The translations under genes were made by a program, and so were the position numbers. Below, piece after piece: positions 41,133-49,146 of a stretch of DNA of 64,000 nt (positions are counted from its first letter, which is position 1; each line of letters opens with the position of its first letter). The stretch is taken from assembly GCA_037444825.1 (NCBI GenBank), contig JBBILR010000003.1:1-64000 (forward strand), in the 5' to 3' direction. The notes under the pieces were generated by a model. It was not told where the DNA came from and did not search any database. It saw only the letters and a list, made by a program, of their open reading frames with translations. Source of the stretch: JBFLVU01 sp037444825. GTDB lineage: Bacteria; Acidobacteriota; UBA4820; DSQY01.

Positions 41133-42296
41133 ATGGCCCTCCCCCGCCCCGCCGCGAGGCGGCTGTACGCCGACGCCAACGCCACCACCCCCCTCCACCC
41201 GGCCGTGCTGGAGTGCCTGGCCGAGGCCAGCGCCCGCCTCTTCGGGAACCCCGCGAGCCTCCACGGGACGGGGAGGGCGGCACGGGAGGCCCTGGAGGAA
41301 GCCCGGGGGCGGGTGGCCCGGCTCGTGGGGTGCCTTCCGGAGGAGATCCTCTTCGTCTCCTCCGGCACCGAGGGGAACCACCAAGCCTTGCTCTCCGCGG
41401 CCTACGCGGCCGGAAACCGGCGCCGGGTCCTCCTCTCCGCCGTGGAACACCCTTCGGTGACGGGCGCGGCGGAAATCCTCGAAGAGCGGGGCTTCGGCGT
41501 GGAGGAGATTCCGGTGGACGGCTCGGGCCTTTTGGACCTCGAGGCCCTTGAGGGGCGCATGGGGGACGACGTGGCGGTGGTCTCCGTCCTCTCGGCCCAC
41601 AACGAGACAGGGGTCCTTCAGCCCGTGGAGAGCGTGGGGGCCCTCTGCCGGCGCTTCGACGTTCTCTTCCACACCGACGCCGTCCAGGCGGCGGGGAAGG
41701 TTCCCCTCCGCTGGCGGGAGGCCCTTCCCGACTACCTCACGGTGGCCGCCCACAAGTTCTACGGGCCCAAGGGAATCGCGGCACTGGCGGTGCGCCGGGG
41801 AGCCCCGGTGGCGCCCCTCCTCCGGGGGGGCGGCCAGGAGGCGGGGCGGCGGGCGTCCACCGTGGCCGTCCCCCTGGCGGCGGCCATGGGCCGCGCCGCC
41901 GAGGTGGCCCTGGAGGAGATGGGAGCGTGGCCGGCGGTGGAGCGGCTTCGGGACTCCCTGGAGGAGCGGGTGGCCGCCCGCTTCGGCGCCCGCGTTTTCG
42001 GCCGGGAGGCCCCCCGCCTCCCCAACACCTCCTTCTTTTCGCTTCCGGGGATCTCCGCCGCGCGGGTGGTGGCCGAGCTGGACCGCCGGGGCATCGACGT
42101 CTCCACGGCGTCGGCCTGCCACAGCGGCGAGAGCGGACTGCCGAGGGTTTTGAGGGCCATGGGGGTTTCCGAGGAGGCGGCGGGGACGGTCCTGCGGGTC
42201 AGCCTTCTGAGAGGCACCGTGGAGGAGGCGGCGGCCTTTCTCGCCGAGAACCTCCAGGAGGCCGCCGAACTCCTCCGGAAGGAGGGCGGGCCATGA
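41133..42296 (+). CDS. cysteine desulfurase (NifS/IscS-like)
   Basis: This PLP enzyme takes sulfur from cysteine for Fe-S clusters and other thio-cofactors. The 387-residue protein begins with the usual YADANATTPLHPAV, has FVSSGTEGNHQAL and HNETGVLQPV, the PLP Lys208 in AAHKFYGPKG, and the active-site Cys329 in STASACHSGE. Both catalytic residues are therefore present. It is of the shorter type with a compact active-site loop, as in SufS-independent NifS proteins. No IscU or SufU scaffold is next to it; instead a thioredoxin-like 2Fe-2S ferredoxin overlaps its stop (ATGA). It may be dedicated to that protein or to tRNA thiolation; the present data cannot tell. Confidence 0.93.
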   Translation: MALPRPAARRLYADANATTPLHPAVLECLAEASARLFGNPASLHGTGRAAREALEEARGRVARLVGCLPEEILFVSSGTEGNHQALLSAAYAAGNRRRVLLSAVEHPSVTGAAEILEERGFGVEEIPVDGSGLLDLEALEGRMGDDVAVVSVLSAHNETGVLQPVESVGALCRRFDVLFHTDAVQAAGKVPLRWREALPDYLTVAAHKFYGPKGIAALAVRRGAPVAPLLRGGGQEAGRRASTVAVPLAAAMGRAAEVALEEMGAWPAVERLRDSLEERVAARFGARVFGREAPRLPNTSFFSLPGISAARVVAELDRRGIDVSTASACHSGESGLPRVLRAMGVSEEAAGTVLRVSLLRGTVEEAAAFLAENLQEAAELLRKEGGP

Positions 42297-42571
42297 GCGA
42301 AGGGGAACGCTGGTACATCCTGGTCTGCAAGGGGGACGACTGCGCCAAGCGGGGCAACCCCGACCGGGTTCGCATGGCGCTCAAGCAGGCGGCGAGGTCG
42401 TTGCCGCCCAAGGCGGTGAAGGTCTCCTTCGTCTCCTGCCTCGGCATGTGCGGGGAGGGCCCCAACGTCCTTGTCTGCCGGGGCGAAGAGGCATACCATC
42501 GCTGCAGCGGGGCCGAGGCCTCGAAGATCGTGGACGAGGTAAGGGGGAAGCTTGGCAAGCCTGGTTCCTGA
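42293..42571 (+). CDS. thioredoxin-like 2Fe-2S ferredoxin
   Basis: This 92-residue protein has the four-Cys pattern of the thioredoxin-fold 2Fe-2S ferredoxins (also the NuoE and CooF-like family): Cys12 and Cys17 in VCKGDDCAKRGN, Cys49 and Cys53 in SCLGMCGEGPNVLV. The spacing is the family standard. Its role is electron transfer or cluster storage. The ATG at 42293 overlaps the desulfurase stop, and its own 3' end overlaps the start of the sigma-54 activator by 20 bases, so three genes are tightly coupled. Confidence 0.88.
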   Translation: MSEGERWYILVCKGDDCAKRGNPDRVRMALKQAARSLPPKAVKVSFVSCLGMCGEGPNVLVCRGEEAYHRCSGAEASKIVDEVRGKLGKPGS

Positions 42572-43904
42572 CCCCACCTCCCGGCGCATTCTCGACGCCA
42601 TGAGCGACGGCGTCATCGTCACCAACGCCGAGAGGAAGATCGTCTACATCAACGAGACGGCCCGAACGCTCCTGGGCTACGGGGAGGGGGAGGCCCTGGA
42701 CCAGCGGTGCCGCCACGTCACCCAGACCTCCGAATGCGACTACTCCTGCCCCATGACCCGCGCCATCCAGCAGAACCGGGACCTCGAGGGCATCTCCATG
42801 TTCTACCGCACCCGGGCGGGACAGCTCCTGCAGTGCCGGACCCGCGTCCTCCTGCTGCGGGACGGGGAGGGGAAGGTGGTGGGCGGCGTGGAGATCTTCA
42901 CCGACACCACCCAGGTCTCCCGGCTCCAGGAGCTGGCGGAGGAGCGCTTCTCCTTCGCCAACATCATCGGCAAGAACGCCGCCATGCAGGAGGTCTTCGA
43001 CCTCATCCGCATGGTGGCTCAGACCGACTCCACCGTCCTCGTCACCGGCGAGAGCGGCACCGGGAAGGAGCTGGTGGCCAGCGCCATCCACTTCAACTCC
43101 CTCCGGAAGAACCGGGCCTTCGTCAAGGTGAACTGCGCCGCCCTCAACGAGGGGGTGCTGGAGAGCGAACTCTTCGGCCACGTACGGGGGGCCTTCACCG
43201 GCGCCGTGGCCGACAAGATGGGCCGTTTCGAGATGGCCCACGGCGGAACCCTCTTCCTGGACGAGATCGGCGAGATCCCCCCCTCCACGCAGGTGAAGCT
43301 CCTGAGGGTCCTTCAGGAGGGGGAGATGGAGCGGGTGGGCTCCTCGCGCACGCTCAAGGTGGACGTGCGGGTCCTCGCCGCCACCAACCGGGACCTGGAG
43401 GCGGCCCTCAAGACCGGCCAGTTCCGGCAGGACCTCTACTACCGGCTCAACGTCTTCCGGATCCGCCTGCCGAGCCTCAGGGAGCGGCGGGAGGACATCC
43501 CCCTGCTGGTGGACCACTTCCTGCGGAAGATCGCCGCCAAGATGCCCCAGAAGCGATTGGAGACCATCGAGGAGGAGGCCCTTCTCCGCCTCATGGAGTA
43601 CGACTACCCGGGAAACGTGCGGGAGCTCGAGAACCTCCTGGAGCACGCCGCCATCCGGTGCCGGGACGGGGTGTTGAGGGCCCGGGACCTGCCCCTCCCC
43701 GAGCGGGCCCCCTCCCCCGAGGCCCCGCCGGCCCTCTACCAGATCCGTTCCCCCCTGGAGACGGTGGAGCGGGACCTGATCCTCAAGATGCTGGAGGCCA
43801 ACGGCTGGAAGATCAGCCGGACGGCCGAGCGCTTGGGGATCAGCCGCGTGACCCTCTGGCGCAAGATGCGGGAGTACGGCATCGAGAAGCCGGCGGAGAA
43901 GTGA
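42552..43904 (+). CDS. sigma-54-dependent transcription activator, PAS-AAA+-Fis, Cys-rich PAS
   Basis: This 450-residue enhancer-binding protein has an N-terminal PAS domain (about 10-125), a sigma-54 AAA+ domain and a Fis-type helix-turn-helix. Walker A GESGTGKE is at 166-173, and the sigma-54 contact loop GAFTGA is intact at 213-218. Other visible blocks are LFLDEIGEIP, RVLAATNRDLE, and EYDYPGNVRELENLLE. The HTH has KISRTAERLGISRVTLWRKM. The PAS domain has Cys53, Cys62 and Cys66 in a C-x8-C-x3-CP pattern, which suggests redox or Fe-S sensing. The TTG start at 42552 has AAGGGGGAAG upstream and overlaps the ferredoxin gene by 20 bases. No receiver domain is present, so the PAS domain is the likely input. 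The regulon is unknown. Confidence 0.9.
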   Translation: MASLVPDPTSRRILDAMSDGVIVTNAERKIVYINETARTLLGYGEGEALDQRCRHVTQTSECDYSCPMTRAIQQNRDLEGISMFYRTRAGQLLQCRTRVLLLRDGEGKVVGGVEIFTDTTQVSRLQELAEERFSFANIIGKNAAMQEVFDLIRMVAQTDSTVLVTGESGTGKELVASAIHFNSLRKNRAFVKVNCAALNEGVLESELFGHVRGAFTGAVADKMGRFEMAHGGTLFLDEIGEIPPSTQVKLLRVLQEGEMERVGSSRTLKVDVRVLAATNRDLEAALKTGQFRQDLYYRLNVFRIRLPSLRERREDIPLLVDHFLRKIAAKMPQKRLETIEEEALLRLMEYDYPGNVRELENLLEHAAIRCRDGVLRARDLPLPERAPSPEAPPALYQIRSPLETVERDLILKMLEANGWKISRTAERLGISRVTLWRKMREYGIEKPAEK

Positions 43905-43914
43905 GGGGAGGCGG

Positions 43915-44424
43915 GTGGGCGCGCCGAAGGTCCTTTCCATCGTGGGAAAGAGCGGGTCGGGGAAGACCACCCTCATCGAGGCCCTCCTTCCCCTCCTGAA
44001 GGCGAGGGGGCTGAAGGTGGGCACCCTCAAGCACGACGTCCACGGGTTTCGCATGGACCACGAGGGGAAGGACACCTTCCGGCACTTCGCCGCCGGGGCC
44101 GACCGGGTGGTCATCGCGGGCCCCGGCGAGACGGCCTTTCGGGAGCGCCGCCAGGACCCCCCGGCGGCGGAAGAGCTCGTGGCCCGCTTCATGGAGGGGA
44201 TGGACCTGGTCCTCACCGAAGGCTACCGCACCGGCTCCTGGCCCAAGGTGGAGGTGGTGCGCAAGGCCCGGAGCGAGCACCCGCTCTGCGTCGGAGACCC
44301 GTGCCTCCTGGCCCTCGTCACGGACCTTCCGGGCCCCTGGGAGGTTCGGACCTTCGCCCTCGGCGACGCGGAGGCTTTGGCCTCCTGGATCGTGGAAGAT
44401 TTCCTGCGACGGGGGAGCCCATGA
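43915..44424 (+). CDS. mobB: molybdopterin-guanine dinucleotide biosynthesis protein MobB
   Basis: MobB is a GTP-binding accessory protein for molybdenum cofactor guanylylation. The 169-residue protein has P-loop GKSGSGKTT (residues 11-19), KVGTLKHDVHGFRMDHEGKDTFRHFAAGAD with the metal-binding Asp/His stretch, and VLTEGYRTGSWPKVEVVR, all typical of MobB. GTG 43915 is 10 bases after the sigma-54 activator stop, with GAGGGGAGGC upstream. Its TGA overlaps the ATG of the DnaC-like gene. The presence of molybdopterin genes in an operon with a Fe-S-type activator is unusual. Confidence 0.92.
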   Translation: MGAPKVLSIVGKSGSGKTTLIEALLPLLKARGLKVGTLKHDVHGFRMDHEGKDTFRHFAAGADRVVIAGPGETAFRERRQDPPAAEELVARFMEGMDLVLTEGYRTGSWPKVEVVRKARSEHPLCVGDPCLLALVTDLPGPWEVRTFALGDAEALASWIVEDFLRRGSP

Positions 44425-45125
44425 AGCGAGAAACCTGCCCCGCCTGCCAGGGAACCGGGTACGTGGTGGAGGAGAAGGAGGGGCGGCCGGTGGCCCGGCC
44501 CTGCACCTGCCGCAAGCCGGACCGCGTGACGCGGCTGGTGAGCCGGGCGGGGATCCCCGACCGCTACCGCCACGGGTGCGTCTTCGAGACCTTCCGGCCC
44601 CGCTCCGGCTCCCAGGAGGAGGCCCTCCTTCTCGCCCGGCGGTACGCCGAAGAGTTCCCCCCCTTTTCCGGCGAGGGGCCCCAGGGCCTCCTCTTCATGG
44701 GCCCCTGCGGCGTGGGCAAGACCCACCTGGCCGTCTCCATCCTCCAGGTCCTCCTCCTGAAGAAGGGCATCCCCGCGAAGTTTTTAGACCTCAACGACCT
44801 CTACCGGGAGATCTGGGCCACCTACGGCCGCCGGGAAGGGGGCGAAACGGAGTATGACCTCCTGGCGCCGCTGGTGGAGGCCCCCCTGCTCCTCATCGAC
44901 GAGTTGGGGTGCCACGCCTCGCCCTGGGCGCAGGACACGCTCCTCTACCTCGTGAGCCAGCGCTACAACGACAACCGCCCCACCCTCTGCACCACCAACT
45001 ACCTGGACGAGCCGAGGGAGGGGGAGCCCTCCCTGGAGCAGCGCATCGGCGTGAGGGCCCGCTCCCGCCTCTTCGAGATGTGCCGGACGGTGCTCATGGA
45101 CGGTCCGGACCACCGCCGCCGCTAG
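44421..45125 (+). CDS. DnaC-like ATPase with N-terminal Zn-binding Cys motif
   Basis: This 234-residue AAA+ protein resembles DnaC/DnaI helicase loaders and IstB. An N-terminal CPACQGTGY with a second pair CTC at 28-30 forms a zinc-ribbon-like knuckle (Cys6, Cys9, Cys28, Cys30). Then Walker A GPCGVGKT is at 94-101, Walker B LLLIDELGCHASPWAQDTL, and sensor-type TTNYLDEPREGEPSLEQRIGVRARSRLFEMC with an Arg finger. It could load the replicative helicase or act on other nucleic acids. No transposase is near, so it is not an insertion-sequence IstB. The last 32 bases overlap the end of the convergent glycosyltransferase gene. Confidence 0.8.
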   Translation: MKRETCPACQGTGYVVEEKEGRPVARPCTCRKPDRVTRLVSRAGIPDRYRHGCVFETFRPRSGSQEEALLLARRYAEEFPPFSGEGPQGLLFMGPCGVGKTHLAVSILQVLLLKKGIPAKFLDLNDLYREIWATYGRREGGETEYDLLAPLVEAPLLLIDELGCHASPWAQDTLLYLVSQRYNDNRPTLCTTNYLDEPREGEPSLEQRIGVRARSRLFEMCRTVLMDGPDHRRR

Positions 45126-46764
45126 GGGGAGGCGCCTGGGGGGCGGCCCTCCCCGGCCTCAGCCGGAGAAGGACCGGCTCGCTGGCCCAGAGGCTGTGCT
45201 TTCCTTCCCGGAAAACCGGGCGGAGGCCCGGGAGGTCCTCCGCCAGCGTCCTTTCCCCATCCTCGTCGGTCACCACCCACAGGGCGGGGTTTTCCGCGGC
45301 GAAGCGCGCGAGATGACCTCGGTCTTCGAGGATGTGGCCGGGGCGGCCCGCCACGAACTTTTTCCGCAGAAAGTTGTTGTCGTACGCCGCCACCTTGTCC
45401 CGGACGTAGAAGGGGATGGAAAAGAGGGTGACCCGGTACTCCAGCACCGCCTCCCCCGGCTGGCGGAGGGAGGCGAGCTCCTCCCCCAGGCGTTTCACGG
45501 TCTTGGCGCGGTCCCCCAGGGCGGCGGCGGCGTGGGGGAGGGAAAGCTCCACCGCGCCCATGGCGAGCAGGGCCAGAAGGAGGCCCGCGGAGCGGCGGTT
45601 CCGGAGCGCGAGGAAGGCCCCCGTGAGGCCCAGGGCCGCCCCCAGCGCCGTCCAGAGCAGGAAGGGGCCGCCGAGGCCCCCGGGGATCCTTTCCCCGCCC
45701 CAGAGGGCCAGGCCCCCGGCGAAAAGACCGGCCAGGAGCGGCGGCGACAGGGAGAGCCAGGGGCCCCGGGGGTGGGCCAGGGACCCCTCCCACCCTTCGG
45801 CCGCCAAGAGCGCCCAGGCCGGCAGTGCCGGCAGGACGTAGGTGGGGAGCTTGGCCGGGAAGAAGGACCACAGAAGGGGCGGCAGGAAGGCCCAGGAGAG
45901 GAGCAGGACCTTGCTCCCGCTCCAAGGGCGCCTCAAGGACGGGGGCAGCAGCGCCCACCAGGGGAAGAATCCGGCCAGGAGAACCGGAAGGTAGTAATAC
46001 CAAGGCCCCGGGTGGAAACGCTTGGCGGAGTAGGCCGCCTCCGTGGCCTCCCGGGTGGCCAGAAAACCGAGGAGTCCCGGGTGTTTCATCCCCACGGCGA
46101 GGAACCACGGCAGGGCCAGGAGCAGAAAGACCAGCCAGAGGAGGGGGTCGGCGAACGGGCGGAGGCCCTTCCCCCGGTCCTCGGCCAGGGACGCGGGGAC
46201 CATCCCCAAGGCCCAGAAGAGAAAGGCGATGGGGCCCTTGGTGAGGAAGGCCGCCGCCGCCGTGGCGGCGAAGAGGAGGGAAAAGGACCGGGGGGAGAGC
46301 CGTCCTTCCTTGCGAAGGAGCCAGAGGAAAAAGCCCGCCGTCACCCAGAGGGTGAGGAACATGTCGGTGGTGAGGACCTTCCCCATGGCGAAGAAAAGGA
46401 GGGACCCGGCCAGGATCCCCGCCGGCACCCAGGCGGGGCGCTCGGGCTCCAGGAAACGCCCCAGTCCCGCCGCCAGGACGAGGACCCAGAGGGCCGTCAC
46501 GGCGAGGAAAAAGCGGGCGCCGAAGGGGGTCTCGCCGAAGAGGGCGTACCCCAAGGCGGTGATCCAGTAGGCGAGGGGCGGCTTGGTGAAGTGGTAGACG
46601 TAGTCGACCTGGGGAGAGAGAAAGTCCCCCGTGGCCGCCATCTCCCGGGCCACTTCGGCGTACCGGGCCTCCGAGGATTCGAAGAGGCCCGTCCACCCGT
46701 TGCCGTAGAGAAGCACGGCGAAGGTGGCCGCCAGCAAGAGGGGAAGGTGCCTTCGGTTCTCCAC
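45094..46764 (-). CDS. ArnT/PMT family glycosyltransferase (GT39-like)
   Basis: This 556-residue integral membrane protein has about 11 helices and the start of PMT/ArnT enzymes: GLFESSEARYAEVAREM with the acidic-Arg motif near residues 28-42, then PQVDYVYHFTKPPLAYW. These transfer sugars from a polyprenyl-phosphate donor to lipid or protein acceptors on the outer side of the inner membrane. Later segments AFLTKGPIAFL and FFPAKLPTYVLPALPAWALLAA are typical. The acceptor is unknown. The GTG at 46764 lies four bases after the upstream gene's stop; an RBS is weak (AGGGTGA). The 3' end overlaps the dnaC-like gene by 32 bases in the opposite direction. Confidence 0.85.
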   Translation of the reverse strand: MENRRHLPLLLAATFAVLLYGNGWTGLFESSEARYAEVAREMAATGDFLSPQVDYVYHFTKPPLAYWITALGYALFGETPFGARFFLAVTALWVLVLAAGLGRFLEPERPAWVPAGILAGSLLFFAMGKVLTTDMFLTLWVTAGFFLWLLRKEGRLSPRSFSLLFAATAAAAFLTKGPIAFLFWALGMVPASLAEDRGKGLRPFADPLLWLVFLLLALPWFLAVGMKHPGLLGFLATREATEAAYSAKRFHPGPWYYYLPVLLAGFFPWWALLPPSLRRPWSGSKVLLLSWAFLPPLLWSFFPAKLPTYVLPALPAWALLAAEGWEGSLAHPRGPWLSLSPPLLAGLFAGGLALWGGERIPGGLGGPFLLWTALGAALGLTGAFLALRNRRSAGLLLALLAMGAVELSLPHAAAALGDRAKTVKRLGEELASLRQPGEAVLEYRVTLFSIPFYVRDKVAAYDNNFLRKKFVAGRPGHILEDRGHLARFAAENPALWVVTDEDGERTLAEDLPGLRPVFREGKHSLWASEPVLLRLRPGRAAPQAPPPSGGGGPDRP

Positions 46765-46768
46765 GGCG

Positions 46769-48931
46769 TCACCCTGAGAAAGGCGCCATTCTACCCCTTG
46801 CCGAAAAGGTCCAGTAGCGCGGAAGGCTGGAGAGGGGGAGGAGCGCGAGGAGAAAGGCGGTGGCGGGGAGGCCCCAGAGGGGCAGGAGGAAGAGGCCCCC
46901 CGCCAAGGCCCCCGCGGCCCCCCCCAGGAGGTCGGCGGCGTAGAGGGCGGCCCCCCGCTGTTCTCCCCCGGCGGCCACCGCCCCGGCGAAGCCCAGCCCG
47001 GCCACCACGCCCACGGCCGCCTCCGCGAGAGCCGAAAGGAAAATCCCGCCCAGACCGGTGCCGGAGAGAAGGGCCAGAGCCGCGAAGAGGCCCAAGGCCC
47101 CCAGGGGCGCGGCGGCCCGAGCGCGGGGGCTCTTCCCGCCAAGGGCGGAGCCCGCGGCCAGTCCCGCCATGAAGAGCGCGAGAAGTAGGCCCACGTCCCG
47201 GTAGAGGGCCCCCCGCACCACGGTGTGGTGGAGGAGGACCGCGGCCTGTCCCACCATCCCCGCGAAGCCCCAGCAAGAGGCCGCCCAGGCGGCGGCCGTG
47301 CCCGGCCTCCGCCCGGCCAGGAAGGCCGTCAGGGAGCCTGCGGCCAGGAGAAGAGCGGCCATGGCCCCGAAGGCGGCGGCCCCCGGAGGCCCGGGCAAGG
47401 ACGGCGGCGCGGTTCCCCAGCGCGGGCGGGAGCGGGAAAGGTGCAGAAGGACCGCCAGCGGCACCGCGGAGGGGCGGGCGGCCCGGTGGGGATCGGCTCC
47501 CTCCGCCGCCAGCAGGCGAGGAAGGCTTTGAAAGCGGTCGTTGGTGAGGAGGTAGCGGAGATAGGGGAGGCCCACGAGGCGGGGCCTCGCCGGCCGGGCC
47601 GCGAGGCGGGCGGCGAGGACCGCCGGATCCTCGACCATGGGAGAAGCGGACCCCAGGAACAGGGTCTCCGGCCCCGGCAGGAGCAAGACGTGGGGAAAGG
47701 CCTCGCGCATGGCCTCGTAGAGGGACGCCTGCAGGCGCCGCTGGAGGGGCGTCAGCAGGTTCTCCGGCGTCGGAAGGCTCGTGGCGAAGACCCCCCGCGG
47801 GGCCAGGCGCGAGCGGGCCCGCCGGTAGAACTCCGCCGTGGCGAAGCGGCCGGCCTCGAGGGAGAGCGGAGGCGGGGCGGCGGAGAAGATGAAGGAGTAG
47901 CGGCGCTCCGTCTTGGCGAGGTAGGCCACGGGGTCGGCGAACCACAGGCGGACCCGAGGGGAGGAAAAGGCCGCGCGCGCCTCCTCCGGCAGGAGGGGCA
48001 GGAGGGCGGCCAGGAGGCGGCGGTCCATCTCCACCACGTCCACGCGGGCGAAGCCCTGGGCTAGGACCTCCGGCAGGAGCCCTTCCGCCGAGCCGCCCAG
48101 CAGGAGGGCCGTGCGGGGGTCCTCCACCTGAAGGGCCGCCGGGATGATCCGGGCCTCCGCCTCCGCCCCCTGGCTCTCGTAGGCGAGGGCGTCGTTCCAG
48201 AAGACCACCGTCTGGCCCCCGGGGTTCTCCACGGTGACCCTCCCGTAGGGGGTCTCAGCGCTGGCCGCGAAGAAGGGGTGGCTCCGCGCCGTGAGGGCGC
48301 GGTCCCAGGCCTGGGAAAAAGGCAGGGCGGCGAGGCTCGCCGCGAGAAACCCGACGGAGAGCCCGCGCCCCGGGTGCGTCGTCGAAGCCGCCAGGGCCGC
48401 GAGGCCGCAGAGGCCGGAGACCAGGAGGGCGGCGGTGAGGTTGGGGATCCCCCCCAGGGCCAAGACCGCCGCCGCCGCCCCCCCCGCCAAGGCCCCCAGG
48501 CTCTCCAGGGCGTAGGCCCGGGCGAAGGCACCCGCCGCGTCCGGGGCCCCAACGGCCCGGCGGAAGAGGAGGCCCGACAGGAAGGCCGGAGGGACGAGCA
48601 AGAGGGCCGCCGCGGCGAGGACCAACCCCGGCGAGAGCAGAAGTCCCGGCGAGGGGGACGAAAGCGGCCTCAGCAGGCGCGCCGCCACCACGCCCAGGGG
48701 GATCGCCAACCCCAGCCCCAGAAAGGGGAGGACCAACCCCCCGCCGGACCAAGCCGAAGCGCGCCGGCCCCAGGCCGCCCCCGCCCCCGAGCCCGCCAGC
48801 CAGAAGCAGAGCCCCGCCAGGGCGAAGAACTCCACCCCGAAGGCCGCCACCAGGACCTCTCGGAGCAGGACCACCTGTCCCAGGAGGGAGAGGGCTCCTA
48901 CCGCCGCCAGCGCCCACGCCATGTGCGCCAT
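46769..48931 (-). CDS. fused membrane protein with degenerate spermidine-synthase-like domain
   Basis: This 720-residue protein has about six membrane helices, then a soluble central domain (about residues 235-440), then about seven more helices. The central part has the Rossmann pattern of spermidine synthase-like methyltransferase-fold proteins: LLLGGSAEGLLPEVLAQ, VDVVEMDRRLLAALLP, FADPVAYLAKTERRYSFIF. The glycine motif is altered (GGSAEG, usually GGGxGG). After SFIF comes SAAPPPLS instead of the D-x-x-D/P catalytic loop, so aminopropyltransferase activity is unlikely. Such fused proteins are widespread in Acidobacteriota and myxobacteria, with unknown function. The ATG at 48931 is used; a second ATG is at 48922. 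The glycosyltransferase starts four bases after its stop, suggesting a shared envelope role. Confidence 0.75.
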   Translation of the reverse strand: MAHMAWALAAVGALSLLGQVVLLREVLVAAFGVEFFALAGLCFWLAGSGAGAAWGRRASAWSGGGLVLPFLGLGLAIPLGVVAARLLRPLSSPSPGLLLSPGLVLAAAALLLVPPAFLSGLLFRRAVGAPDAAGAFARAYALESLGALAGGAAAAVLALGGIPNLTAALLVSGLCGLAALAASTTHPGRGLSVGFLAASLAALPFSQAWDRALTARSHPFFAASAETPYGRVTVENPGGQTVVFWNDALAYESQGAEAEARIIPAALQVEDPRTALLLGGSAEGLLPEVLAQGFARVDVVEMDRRLLAALLPLLPEEARAAFSSPRVRLWFADPVAYLAKTERRYSFIFSAAPPPLSLEAGRFATAEFYRRARSRLAPRGVFATSLPTPENLLTPLQRRLQASLYEAMREAFPHVLLLPGPETLFLGSASPMVEDPAVLAARLAARPARPRLVGLPYLRYLLTNDRFQSLPRLLAAEGADPHRAARPSAVPLAVLLHLSRSRPRWGTAPPSLPGPPGAAAFGAMAALLLAAGSLTAFLAGRRPGTAAAWAASCWGFAGMVGQAAVLLHHTVVRGALYRDVGLLLALFMAGLAAGSALGGKSPRARAAAPLGALGLFAALALLSGTGLGGIFLSALAEAAVGVVAGLGFAGAVAAGGEQRGAALYAADLLGGAAGALAGGLFLLPLWGLPATAFLLALLPLSSLPRYWTFSARGRMAPFSG

Positions 48932-49146
48932 TATCCCACCGTCGCGATGTTCGGGCGTGCCCCTTCGGAGCGCTTCGTACCGGGAAAGAAACGAAGGAGA
49001 CGGCGGGCGGGGCCGGCGCCCCCTTCCCGCCTCCGGGCCCCGGGCCCAGGCGGGGAGGCGATCTCCCGATCGTCACCCATTCCGTCCCCCGTTCTTTCGT
49101 GCCATCCTTGGGGAAAACCGGTGCGGGACGAGGAGGTGACGCGGCC

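Noticed and set aside
44421..45125. IstB of an insertion sequence
   Set aside because: No transposase, inverted repeats or target duplication are near. The gene overlaps mobB and is part of a stable operon.
46769..48931. Active spermidine synthase
   Set aside because: The glycine motif is altered and the catalytic Asp loop is replaced by SAAPPP; the protein is mostly membrane helices.
48932..49146. Promoter at GATAAT next to ATG 48931 on the minus strand
   Set aside because: The -10-like box overlaps the start codon itself and no acceptable -35 is 16-18 bases upstream.
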